64,000 nt of DNA, taken from positions 2,542,001-2,606,000 of the forward strand of contig NZ_JACHMQ010000001.1 of NCBI RefSeq assembly GCF_014208105.1, read 5' to 3'. Below the pieces are notes generated by a model. It saw only the letters and a program-made list of their open reading frames with translations. It had not been told where the DNA came from and searched no databases. The stretch comes from Actinomadura coerulea. Its GTDB lineage: Bacteria; Actinomycetota; Actinomycetes; Streptosporangiales; Streptosporangiaceae. The position numbers and the translations under genes are program-made. Of the stretch, positions 18,684-26,937 are shown piece after piece (the first letter of the stretch is position 1; each line of letters starts with the position of its first letter).

Positions 18684-20033
18684 ATGCGCGAGGTTTTCGA
18701 GCTGGACAGGGACCGGGTTCCCACGCACTGGTACAACATCCTCGCGGACCTTCCGGTCGAGGTGCCCCCGGCGCGGCCGGCACCGCCGAGGAACGGCGAC
18801 GCGGAACCGCTCCAGCCGCAACTGCCGTTGTCGATGTACCGCCAGAGCATCGGCCGCGAGCGCTACGTCGAGATTCCCGGTCCCGTCCGATCGGAGTACC
18901 AGCGCTGGCGCCCGACGCCCCTTTTCCGCGCATCCAGACTGGAGAGCGCCCTCGACACCCCGGCGCACATCTATTTCAAGTACGAAGGCACCAGCCCGTC
19001 CGGCAGCCACAAGATAAACACCGCGCTGGCACAGGCCTATTACTACGCCAGGTCCGGCGTCAGGGAGATGGTGACGGGAACCGGCGCCGGCCAGTGGGGC
19101 ACCGCGCTGGCGATGGCATGCCACCCGTACGGCATGGCGTGCACCGTCTTCATGGTGCGGTCCAGCTACGAGCAGAAGCCGTACCGGGGCACGCTGATGC
19201 GGTTGAACGGGGCGGAGGTCGTCCCGAGTCCCAGCACGAGGACGGAGGTGGGCAGGGCCGCCCTGCGCGCCGACCCCGACTCGCCGGGCACTCTCGGGAT
19301 CGCGAACGCCGAGGCGATCGAGTACGCGAACGGCCGGAAGGAGGCGCGGTTCTCGATCGGCAGCGGGGAGAACCACGTCCTCATGCACCAGACGGTCATC
19401 GGCGAGGAGGCCCTGCTGCAGATGGAGCTGGCCGGCGAGTTCCCCGATGTCGTGATCGGCGCGATGGGAGCGGGCAGCAACTTCGCCGGACTGACCTTCC
19501 CCTTCTACCGGGCGGCGCTGGCAGAGAACACCGGTACGCGCTTCCTGGCGGTGGAGCCCGACGCGTGCCCAAAGATGACCAGGGGCAGCTACATGCTGGA
19601 CTACACCGACTACTCCGGTGTGACCCCCGCGGTCAAGATGTACACCCTGGGGCACACGTTCACGGCGTACCACATCCACGCCGGGGGGCTGCGCTACCAC
19701 GGCGCCGCTCCGATCGTCAGCGCCATGTACGACCACGGGATGGTGGAGGCGACCTCCTACTCGCAGACCCGCGTCTTCGAAAGCGGCGCCGCGTTCGCGA
19801 AGGCCGAGGGGCTCGTTCCCGCCCCCGAGTCGGCCCACGCCGTCGCCGCCGCGATCGACGAGGCGGCACGAGCGCGCGAAGAGGGCGCGGAGCGGGTCAT
19901 CCTGGTGGGTCTCAGCGGCCATGGCCTCCTGGACCTCGGCGCCTACGAGAGCCACCTGGCCGGAGAGACCGTCGACGTCGCGCCCACCGACGAGGAGATC
20001 AAGGCGTCCCTGCGCCTCATCGAATCGCTGTGA
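18684..20033 (+). CDS. TrpB2-like PLP enzyme with altered active site
   Basis: A 449-residue fold-type II PLP enzyme of the TrpB2 branch. The PLP lysine is Lys110 in GSHKINTALAQAYY. Family blocks WRPTPLFRASRLE, NHVLMHQTVIGEEAL, GAMGAGSNFAGL, EPDACPKMTRGSY and HIHAGGLRYHG are clear. The motif that should read ETGAGQ (Glu positions and protonates in the indole reaction) reads GTGAGQWG, with Gly132 in place of Glu. No trpA or other tryptophan gene is near. The enzyme is therefore probably not a tryptophan synthase. A beta-replacement or lyase reaction on a serine-like amino acid is the natural alternative. It shares an operon with the carrier protein. Confidence 0.85.
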   Translation: MREVFELDRDRVPTHWYNILADLPVEVPPARPAPPRNGDAEPLQPQLPLSMYRQSIGRERYVEIPGPVRSEYQRWRPTPLFRASRLESALDTPAHIYFKYEGTSPSGSHKINTALAQAYYYARSGVREMVTGTGAGQWGTALAMACHPYGMACTVFMVRSSYEQKPYRGTLMRLNGAEVVPSPSTRTEVGRAALRADPDSPGTLGIANAEAIEYANGRKEARFSIGSGENHVLMHQTVIGEEALLQMELAGEFPDVVIGAMGAGSNFAGLTFPFYRAALAENTGTRFLAVEPDACPKMTRGSYMLDYTDYSGVTPAVKMYTLGHTFTAYHIHAGGLRYHGAAPIVSAMYDHGMVEATSYSQTRVFESGAAFAKAEGLVPAPESAHAVAAAIDEAARAREEGAERVILVGLSGHGLLDLGAYESHLAGETVDVAPTDEEIKASLRLIESL

Positions 20034-20052
20034 CGCCCGCCCGGAGGACCTC

Positions 20053-20074
20053 GCCCCGCGCGGCTCCGCGGGGC
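20053..20074 (+). terminator. Hairpin after the TrpB2-like gene
   Basis: GCCCCGCG and CGCGGGGC form an 8-bp stem with a 6-base loop, 20 bp after the stop. There is no U-run, as is common in actinobacteria. It lies in the gap before the convergent lyase gene. Confidence 0.5.
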
Positions 20075-20097
20075 CGGGCTCCGTCCCGCGCGGCGGA

Positions 20098-21021
20098 TCA
20101 GGGGGCGGCCGGGAACGGGCCGGCGCGGCCGAGGAGGGCCGGGAACGGGCCGGCGCGGCCGAGGAGGGCCGGGACCGGCCTGCCGAGCCGTTCGCCGAGC
20201 CAGGCCGCCGTCTCGGCGACCGCGGACATCCGGACGCCGGTGCCGGCGCCCGAGCGGTCCAGGGCGTACAGCAGGTCCTCGGTGGCGATGTTGCCGGTGG
20301 CGGCGGGTGCGAACGGGCAGCCGCCGAAGCCGCCGGTGCTGGCGTCCAGCGCGCTCGCCCCGCAGTCGAGCGCGGTCAGGGCGTTGGCGTAGCCGGTGTT
20401 GCGGGTGTTGTGGAAGTGGCAGCGCAGCGGGACGCCCGGGGCGATCCCGGCGGCGCCCGCGAGCAGCGCGCGGACCTGGGCGGGGACGCCGACACCTATC
20501 GTGTCGGCCAGGGCGATCTCGTCGGGTTCGCTCTCGGCGACCCGCCGGACGAGGTCCAGCACGCGGGCCTCGGCGACCTCGCCCTCGAAGGGGCAGCCGA
20601 AGGCGGCGGCGATCGTGACGGTGCGGCGGACGCCGGCGGCGCGGGCGTCCGCGGCGACGGCCGCCCAGGCGGCGGCCCCCTCCTCGGTCGTGCAGCCCTG
20701 GTTGCGGCGGCTGAACTCGTCGGTGGCGACCACGACGACGTTGACCTCGTCCACTCCGGCGGCGAGCGCGCGGTCGAGCCCGCGCCGGTTGAGGACGAGC
20801 CCCGCGTAGCCGACGCCGTCCGGCCTCGGGAGCCGCTCCATCACCGCCTCGGCGTCGGCCATCTGCGGGACCCGCCTCGGGTTCACGAAGCTGACCGCCT
20901 CGATCCGCCGCAGGCCCGCCGCGACGCTGCGTCCGATGAGCCGCACCTTGTCGGCGGTGGAGAGGATCGCGGACTCGTTCTGCAGCCCGTCCCGGGGCGC
21001 CACCTCGATGACTTCGACCAT
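20098..21021 (-). CDS. Hydroxymethylglutaryl-CoA lyase family protein
   Basis: A DRE-TIM metallolyase of about 307 residues. EVAPRDGLQNE near the N-terminus gives the catalytic Arg and metal-binding Asp. FHNTRNTGYANA gives the metal His pair, and GGFGGCPFAPAATGNIATED carries the loop cysteine diagnostic of HMG-CoA lyases. The reaction would be cleavage of 3-hydroxy-3-methylglutaryl-CoA or a similar 3-hydroxyacyl-CoA. I chose Met at 21021 because AAAGGA sits at proper distance; ATG 21027 is also possible. The last 20 or so residues contain a duplicated decapeptide (ALLGRAGPFP twice) from a 30-bp tandem repeat. It is divergent from a GntR regulator and a CoA transferase, suggesting one catabolic unit. 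Confidence 0.9.
   Translation of the reverse strand: MVEVIEVAPRDGLQNESAILSTADKVRLIGRSVAAGLRRIEAVSFVNPRRVPQMADAEAVMERLPRPDGVGYAGLVLNRRGLDRALAAGVDEVNVVVVATDEFSRRNQGCTTEEGAAAWAAVAADARAAGVRRTVTIAAAFGCPFEGEVAEARVLDLVRRVAESEPDEIALADTIGVGVPAQVRALLAGAAGIAPGVPLRCHFHNTRNTGYANALTALDCGASALDASTGGFGGCPFAPAATGNIATEDLLYALDRSGAGTGVRMSAVAETAAWLGERLGRPVPALLGRAGPFPALLGRAGPFPAAP
20111..20170. repeat. Two tandem 30-bp repeats in the 3' end of the lyase gene
   Basis: Units at 20111-20140 and 20141-20170 are identical and are followed by a partial third copy. Because the unit is 30 bp, the reading frame is kept and a 10-residue block is duplicated. This is probably replication slippage in a non-essential C-terminal tail. 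Confidence 0.9.
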
Positions 21022-21030
21022 GAGCATCCT

Positions 21031-21113
21031 TTGTATGCAATCCAGAGCCGAATGCAGGGTTGCCCTGGTAAGTCTCTTGTGTCAAGGCTCACGTCTGTCT
21101 ATCTTGCATGCAA
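21031..21113. promoter_or_regulatory. Paired GntR operators between lyase and regulator genes
   Basis: TTGTATGCAA at 21031-21040 sits at the lyase start, and the perfect palindrome TTGCATGCAA at 21104-21113 lies about 20 bp before the GntR start. The shared core matches the kind of short AT-flanked palindrome FCD-type GntR proteins bind. Probable autoregulation and control of the divergent lyase. Confidence 0.6.
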
Positions 21114-21131
21114 TCGACCGAGGGGGTTCGG

Positions 21132-21815
21132 ATGGTCCGTGCCGTGGACCGTGTCTACACACGGCTGCGCGCCGACATCCTGGACGGCGTCCACCCGCCC
21201 GGGGCCCGGCTCGGCGAGGCCGAGCTGGCCGAGGCCACCGGCTCCAGCCGGACACCCGTCCGGGAGGCGCTGCGGCGGCTGGAGGTCGAGGGGCTGGTGG
21301 AGGTGCTGCCGCACCGCGGCGCGCGGGTCCCGGACTGGACGGCCGAGGACCTGGAGGAGATCTACGACCTGCGGATGCTGCTGGAGAGCGCCGCCGCGCG
21401 GCGCGCCGCCACCCGCGCCACCACCGCGGACCTGGACCGGATGGACGAGCTGTGCCGCCTGATGGAGGCGGCCGTCGAGCCCGGCGCCGGCCAGGACCTG
21501 GACCGCGTCGCGGCGCTCAACGCCGAGTTCCACGACATCGTCCGCGCCGCCGCCGCCAGCGGCCGGCTCGTGTCCATGCTGAACGCGGTGGTGCAGCTCC
21601 CGCTCGTGATGCGCACATTCAATCGCTACTCCCCCGCCGACCTGGCCCGCAGCTCCGCCCACCACCGGGAGCTGGCCGCCGCGCTGCGCGCCCGCGACGG
21701 AACGTGGGCCGAGTCGGTGATGCGGGCGCACGTGCTCGCCGCGAAGGCGGTCCTGCTGCGCGCCGCCCGTACCCCGGGCGAGCGGAACGACCACACGGAA
21801 ACGAGGACCGGCTAG
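21132..21815 (+). CDS. GntR-family regulator, FCD type
   Basis: A 227-residue repressor. The winged helix occupies about residues 3-70 (VYTRLRADILDG, GEAELAEATGSSRTPVREAL, VEVLPHRGARV). An all-helical FCD domain with the metal-binding pattern ETAxxH-like EFHDIV and HHRELAAAL follows. FCD domains sense small carboxylates or acyl derivatives. I chose Met at 21132 because GAGGGGG precedes it and the upstream ATG at 21108 lies inside the palindrome. Its stop abuts the CoA-transferase ATG, so it is co-transcribed with it. Confidence 0.9.
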   Translation: MVRAVDRVYTRLRADILDGVHPPGARLGEAELAEATGSSRTPVREALRRLEVEGLVEVLPHRGARVPDWTAEDLEEIYDLRMLLESAAARRAATRATTADLDRMDELCRLMEAAVEPGAGQDLDRVAALNAEFHDIVRAAAASGRLVSMLNAVVQLPLVMRTFNRYSPADLARSSAHHRELAAALRARDGTWAESVMRAHVLAAKAVLLRAARTPGERNDHTETRTG

Positions 21816-23039
21816 ATGTCAACGCACGACGGCGCCGCGCCGGACGCCAGGGGCCCCCTTGCCGACCTGCGCGTCGTGGAGATGGGGCAGCTGCTCGCCG
21901 GACCGTTCTGCGGGCAGCTGCTCGGCGACTTCGGCGCGGAGGTCATCAAGCTGGAGCCGCCCGGCGCCGGCGACCCGATGCGCCAGTGGGGACGCGAGAA
22001 GCCGCACGGCAAGTCCCTGTGGTGGCCCGTGGTCGCCCGCAACAAGAAGTCGGTCACCTGCGACCTGCGCACCGCCGAGGGGCAGGACCTGGCCCGGCGC
22101 GTCATCGAGCGCGCGGACATCGTGGTCGAGAACTTCCGGCCCGGCACGCTGGAGCGCTGGGGGATGGACTTCGACCGGCTCCGTGAGACGAACCCCGGCC
22201 TGATCCTCGTGCGCGTGTCCGGGTTCGGGCAGACCGGCCCCTACGCGCCCCGGGCCGGGTACGGGTCGATCGGCGAGGCGATGGGCGGCATCCGCCACGT
22301 CACCGGCGACCCGGGCGGCGCTCCCGCCCGCGCCGGGATCTCGCTGGGCGACTCGCTGGCGGCGGTGTTCGCCACCATCGGCGCGCTCGTCGCCGTCCAC
22401 CACCGGCACTCCACCGGACGCGGCCAGGTCGTCGACTCGGCGATCTACGAGGCGGTGCTGGCGATGATGGAGTCGCTGCTGCCCGAGTGGGCGGTCGCCG
22501 GGTACCAGCGCGAGCGGACCGGGTCCGTGCTGCCCAACGTCTCGCCCAGCAACGTCTACCCGACCGCCTCGGGCGAGATGATCCTCATCGCCGCCAACCA
22601 GGACACCGTCTTCGGACGGCTCGCCGCGGCGATGGGGCGGCCCGGACTGGGCGCCGACCCCCGGTTCGCCGGGCACGCCGACCGGGGCCGGAACATGGCC
22701 GAGCTGGACGACATCATCTCGGCCTGGTCGGCCCGGATCGAGACCGCGGACCTGCTGGAGCGGCTGCACGCCGGCGGCGTCCCGGCCGGCCGCATCTACA
22801 CCGCCAAGGACATGTTCGACGATCCCCACTTCGCCGCCCGCGAGGCGATCGTGCGCCTCGTCCACCCGGACTTCGGCGAGCTCCCGATGCACAACGCGTT
22901 CCCCCGGCTCAGCGAGACCCCGGGATCGGTCCGCCGGCCCGGACCCGGGCTCGGCGAGCACAACCGGGAGGTCTACGGCGGCCTCCTGGACCTACCAGAA
23001 GACGGGATCGCCGCGCTGGCGCAGCGCGGCGTCATCTGA
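21816..23039 (+). CDS. CaiB/BaiF family III CoA-transferase
   Basis: A 407-residue family III CoA-transferase. The N-terminal LRVVEMGQLLAGPFCGQLLGDFGAEVIKLE and NFRPGTLERWGMD blocks are typical. ISLGDSLAAV carries the Asp that forms the acyl-enzyme anhydride. It moves CoA between carboxylic acids. Directly after the GntR gene and divergent from the HMG-CoA-lyase-type gene, it would activate an acid that the lyase then cleaves (itaconate, citramalate or 3-hydroxy-3-methylglutarate are examples; none can be chosen from the sequence). Confidence 0.9.
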   Translation: MSTHDGAAPDARGPLADLRVVEMGQLLAGPFCGQLLGDFGAEVIKLEPPGAGDPMRQWGREKPHGKSLWWPVVARNKKSVTCDLRTAEGQDLARRVIERADIVVENFRPGTLERWGMDFDRLRETNPGLILVRVSGFGQTGPYAPRAGYGSIGEAMGGIRHVTGDPGGAPARAGISLGDSLAAVFATIGALVAVHHRHSTGRGQVVDSAIYEAVLAMMESLLPEWAVAGYQRERTGSVLPNVSPSNVYPTASGEMILIAANQDTVFGRLAAAMGRPGLGADPRFAGHADRGRNMAELDDIISAWSARIETADLLERLHAGGVPAGRIYTAKDMFDDPHFAAREAIVRLVHPDFGELPMHNAFPRLSETPGSVRRPGPGLGEHNREVYGGLLDLPEDGIAALAQRGVI

Positions 23040-23060
23040 GCCCAGCTACCGGGAGAGCGG

Positions 23061-23321
23061 ATGGGTTCTCGACTGGGCGTCGACGCGGGCGGCGTGTTCA
23101 CCGACGTGCTGCTGGTCGACGAGCGGACCGGCGTCAGCCACCGCGCCAAGACGGCGTCCACCCGGGCGGCCGGACTGCCCGTGCTGTTCACCCGGGTCAG
23201 GTACCAGCCGGGAGGCGCGGACGGCGGCCTGTTCCGCCGCAAGATCCCCGCGCTCCGCGTGTTCGAGGAGGGCGGCCCCCTCGGCGACTTCGCCGAGGGG
23301 GCGGCCCCCCGGCCCCGGTGA
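23061..23321 (+). pseudogene. Remnant of a hydantoinase A/oxoprolinase-type gene
   Basis: An 86-codon ORF whose start, MGSRLGVDAGGVFTDVLLVD, matches the ATPase-fold N-terminus of hydantoinase A/5-oxoprolinase (GVDVGGTFTD). The family is usually 500-700 residues. After about 35 residues the similarity is lost and the frame ends. A decent ribosome site (GGGAGAGCGG) still precedes it. It lies downstream of the CoA-transferase. Most likely a deletion remnant; a genuine small protein is less likely. Confidence 0.55.
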
Positions 23322-23394
23322 GACCGGGTGACCGAGCAGTACGCCGCCGACGTCCTTGTCCCTCGACGAGGCGCTCAGGACCGTGCGCGAATCC

Positions 23395-24876
23395 TCATTG
23401 GGCCGTGGGGAAGGCCATTGAGGACGCCCCGTCGGCCGCGACGGGAGCGGGCCAGCGGGACGTGACGGCCTTGGCGCGTGTGTAGAAGCGCACCCCTTCG
23501 GCCCCATGGATGTGGGTGTCGCCGAACAGGGACGCCTTCCAGCCGCCGAAGGAGTAGAACGCCATCGGCACCGGGATGGGGACGTTCACCCCGATCATCC
23601 CGACGTGCACGGCGCGCTGGAACCGCCGCGCGGCCTCCCCGGACGAGGTGAAGATCGCCGTCCCGTTGCCGTAGGGGTTGGCGTTGATCAGCTCGATCGC
23701 CTCGTCGAGGGTCTCGGCGCGCAGCACCAGCAGGACCGGCCCGAAGATCTCCTCCTGGTAGGCCGCCATCTCGGTGGCGACGCCGTCGAGCAGGCAGGGG
23801 CCGACGAAGAACCCGGGGCCGGCGGCTCCGCGGCCGTCCACGACGAGCTTGGCGCCGGCCCGCTCGGCGTCCCCGACGTGGCCGGTGACGCGCTCCCGCG
23901 CCGCCTCGCTGATCAGCGGCCCCATCTCGCTCGCCGGGTCGGCGCCCGGCCCGACCTTGATCGCGCGCGCCCGGACGGCGAGCCGCTCGATCAGCGGGTC
24001 CGCGGCGGCCCCGACGGCGACCGCGACGGAGACCGCCATGCAGCGCTGGCCCGCCGAGCCGTACGCCGCCGCCGTGATCTGGTCCGCGGCCAGGTCGAGG
24101 TCGGCGTCGGGCAGGACCACCGCGTGGTTCTTCGCGCCGCCGAGGGCCTGCACCCGCTTCCCGGCGGAGCCCGCCGCCTCGTGGACGTGCCGCGCGACGG
24201 GCGTGGACCCGACGAACGACACCGCCGCCACGCCCGGGTGCGTGATCAGCGCGTCGGCGGTCTCGCGGTCGCCGTGCAGCACGTTGAACACCCCGTCCGG
24301 CAGCCCGGCCTGCGCGTACAGCTCGGCGACGAGGTTGGACGCCGACGGCACTCGCTCGCTCGGCTTCAGCACGAACGTGTTGCCGCACGCGATGGCGATC
24401 GGGTGCATCCACAGCGGGACCATGACCGGGAAGTTGAACGGGACGACGCCCGCGCACACGCCGAGCGGCTGCCGGAACGAGAAGGCGTCCACCCCGGACG
24501 ACACCTGGTCGGAGTACTCGCCCTTGAGCACCTGCGCGATCCCGCAGGCGAACTCGACGACCTCCCGCCCCCGCACGACCTCGCCGCGCGCGTCGTCCAG
24601 GACCTTGCCGTGCTCGGCGGTGACCAGGCGGGCCAGCTCGTCCTCGTGCCGCTCCAGCAGGTCGCGCAGCGCGAACATGATCCGCGCCCGCCGGCTCAGC
24701 GACACCTCCGACCACGACTCGAACGCCCGCGCGGCGGTCCCCACCGCCAGGTCCACCTCGGCGCGCCGCCCGAGGACGACCTCGCCCGACTGAAGGCCCG
24801 TCGCCGGGTCGTGGACGGCGGCCGAGGTGCTCCCGCCCACCGGGACACCACCGATCCAGTGCTGGATAGAACGCAT
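23395..24876 (-). CDS. mmsA: Methylmalonate-semialdehyde dehydrogenase (acylating)
   Basis: A 493-residue CoA-acylating aldehyde dehydrogenase that turns malonate- or methylmalonate-semialdehyde into acetyl- or propionyl-CoA, the last step of inositol breakdown (IolA). Visible: VPFNFPVMVPLWMHPIAIACGN, the LGGAKNH segment typical of MMSDH in place of the usual ELGGK, GSAGQRCMAVSVA with the catalytic Cys, and EEIFGPVL. The start at 24876 follows AGGAA; the longer frame to 25047 runs into the neighbour. Last gene of the leftward inositol operon. Confidence 0.93.
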   Translation of the reverse strand: MRSIQHWIGGVPVGGSTSAAVHDPATGLQSGEVVLGRRAEVDLAVGTAARAFESWSEVSLSRRARIMFALRDLLERHEDELARLVTAEHGKVLDDARGEVVRGREVVEFACGIAQVLKGEYSDQVSSGVDAFSFRQPLGVCAGVVPFNFPVMVPLWMHPIAIACGNTFVLKPSERVPSASNLVAELYAQAGLPDGVFNVLHGDRETADALITHPGVAAVSFVGSTPVARHVHEAAGSAGKRVQALGGAKNHAVVLPDADLDLAADQITAAAYGSAGQRCMAVSVAVAVGAAADPLIERLAVRARAIKVGPGADPASEMGPLISEAARERVTGHVGDAERAGAKLVVDGRGAAGPGFFVGPCLLDGVATEMAAYQEEIFGPVLLVLRAETLDEAIELINANPYGNGTAIFTSSGEAARRFQRAVHVGMIGVNVPIPVPMAFYSFGGWKASLFGDTHIHGAEGVRFYTRAKAVTSRWPAPVAADGASSMAFPTAQ

Positions 24877-24944
24877 CGGGTTCCTAATCAGTTCTGGGAG
24901 TAAGCCATCCGGCAGACTCCTGGGTTGGTGGCCAGCCGGCGGGT

Positions 24945-26795
24945 TCAGAGGTAACGGCGCTGGGACTTCTTGCTGTCGTCGTAGTGGGCGCGCGCCCGCC
25001 GGGTGTCGTCCAGTTCGGAGACCTCGGCGACCGGGACGTCCCACCACGCCTCGCTGCCCGGGCCCGCGGCGAGGGGGTCGGTCTCCACGTGCACGACCGT
25101 CGTGCGGGGCGACGCGATCGCCTGGCGGAGCGCCTTCCTGAAGCCGTCGGCGCCTTCCGCGCGGATGACGTCGGCGCCGAGGCTGGCGGCGTTGGCGGCC
25201 AGGTCGACCGGGATGGGGTCGCCGTCCAGGCCGGTGGGGGTGCGCAGGCGGTGGCGGGTGCCGAACCGCTGGGCGCCCACGCTCTCGGAGAGGTTGCCGA
25301 TGGAGGCGTACCCGTGGTTCTGGACCAGGACCACCACCAGCTTGACCCCCTCGGCGGCGGCCGTGGTGAGCTCCTGGGCCATCATCAGGTAGGACCCGTC
25401 ACCGACCAGGACGAACACCTCCCGGTCGGGCGCGGCCATCTTCACGCCGAGACCCCCGGCGATCTCGTACCCCATGCAGGAGTACCCGTACTCCACGTGG
25501 TAGCCCTTGGGGTCCCGGGTCCGCCACAGCTTGTGCAGGTCACCGGGCATCGACCCCGCCGCGCACACCACCACGTCCCGCGGCCCGGCCTCGGCGTTGA
25601 CGATCCCGATGATCTCGGTCTGCGCCGGCGGCGTCCCCTGCCGCTCCTCGAACGCGGCGTCGACGACACCGTTCCAGTGCTCGGTCCGCTCGCGCGCCTC
25701 ACCGCGATACGACTCGGGCACCGACCAGCCGTCCAGCGCCTCGTCCAGCGCCCGGATCGCCTCGCGGGCGTCGGCCACGACCGGCACTCCCCCCAGCTTC
25801 ACCGCATCGGCACGAGCGACATTGATGTTGACGAACCTCACCGACGGATGAGCGAACAAACTGTGCGACGCGGTCGTGAAATCGCTGTACCGGGTCCCGA
25901 TCCCCACCACCACATCGGCCTCACGCGCCAACGCGTTGGCCGCCGTGGTCCCCGTCGCACCGACCGCCCCCACCGACGAAGGGTGATCCCACGGCAGCGA
26001 ACCCTTACCCGCCTGGGTCTCGGCGACCGGAACCCCCGTCCGCCCCGCCAGCACCCCCAACTCCGCCGCCGCACCCGAGTAGATCACCCCGCCACCCGCC
26101 ACGATCAACGGACGCTCCGCCCCCCGCAGCAGCTCCACCGCCTCCCCCAGCGCGGCCGGCTCGGGCACCGCACGCGCGACCCGCCACACCCGCCGCGCGA
26201 ACAACTCCTCCGGCCAATCGAACGCCTCGGCCTGCACATCCTGCGGCAACGCCAACGTCACCGCACCCGTCTCAGCGGGATCGGTCAGCACCCGCATCGC
26301 CGCCAGCAACGCCCCCGGCAACTGCTCCGCCCGATTGACCCGATCCCAGTACCGCGACACCGGCTTGAAGCAGTCGTTCACCGACACATCCAGCGACCGC
26401 GAATCCTCCAACTCCTGCAACACCGGACTGGCCGCCCGCGTCGCGAAGATGTCACCCGGCAGCAGCAGCACCGGCAACCGGTTCACCGTCGCCAACGCCG
26501 CACCCGTCACCATGTTCGTCGCACCCGGCCCGATCGACGTCGTACACGCCAACGTCGACAACCGATCACTCATCCGCGCGAACCCGGCAGCCGCATGCAC
26601 CATCGCCTGCTCATTACGCGCCATGAAATACGGCAGCTCACCACCATGCTCCAGCAGCGCCTGCCCCATCCCCGCCACATTGCCATGCCCGAAAATCCCG
26701 AAACACCCCGCGAAGAACCGCCGCTCCTCACCATCCCGCTCGCTGTACTGCGCAGCCAGGAAACGCACCAGCGCCTGCGCCACCGTCAACCTCAT
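24945..26795 (-). CDS. iolD: 3D-(3,5/4)-trihydroxycyclohexane-1,2-dione hydrolase
   Basis: A 616-residue thiamine-diphosphate enzyme that opens the inositol-derived ring diketone. The N-terminal domain has RNEQAMVHAAAGFAR with the activating Glu. The C-terminal ThDP motif is GDGSYLMMAQELTTAA through VLVQNHGYASIG. CFGIFGHGNVAGMG is characteristic of IolD. The start is ATG 26795 behind GGAGGAGC. It lies 142 bp after the aldolase gene, a slightly larger gap than elsewhere in this operon; I see no gene in that gap. Confidence 0.95.
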   Translation of the reverse strand: MRLTVAQALVRFLAAQYSERDGEERRFFAGCFGIFGHGNVAGMGQALLEHGGELPYFMARNEQAMVHAAAGFARMSDRLSTLACTTSIGPGATNMVTGAALATVNRLPVLLLPGDIFATRAASPVLQELEDSRSLDVSVNDCFKPVSRYWDRVNRAEQLPGALLAAMRVLTDPAETGAVTLALPQDVQAEAFDWPEELFARRVWRVARAVPEPAALGEAVELLRGAERPLIVAGGGVIYSGAAAELGVLAGRTGVPVAETQAGKGSLPWDHPSSVGAVGATGTTAANALAREADVVVGIGTRYSDFTTASHSLFAHPSVRFVNINVARADAVKLGGVPVVADAREAIRALDEALDGWSVPESYRGEARERTEHWNGVVDAAFEERQGTPPAQTEIIGIVNAEAGPRDVVVCAAGSMPGDLHKLWRTRDPKGYHVEYGYSCMGYEIAGGLGVKMAAPDREVFVLVGDGSYLMMAQELTTAAAEGVKLVVVLVQNHGYASIGNLSESVGAQRFGTRHRLRTPTGLDGDPIPVDLAANAASLGADVIRAEGADGFRKALRQAIASPRTTVVHVETDPLAAGPGSEAWWDVPVAEVSELDDTRRARAHYDDSKKSQRRYL

Positions 26796-26937
26796 GACCG
26801 CTCCTCCACACCACGTGCCCGGGGCAGGGGCGGCCGCGAACCGACCGGCCGCCCTCCCCGGCTCTTCCGGATCCAGGTGTGCGCCGGGTCACCGCAGATG
26901 CGCCACGCGCGCTCCCGCGACGGTCCGGCCACCACGT

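Noticed and set aside
23322..23394. Continuation of the hydantoinase fragment or of another broken gene
   Set aside because: Short frames such as SLDEALRTVRE look gene-like but are too short to assign.
26796..26937. Possible small gene or iolB remnant between aldolase and iolD
   Set aside because: Only shadow frames; no IolB motif or ribosome site on the coding strand.
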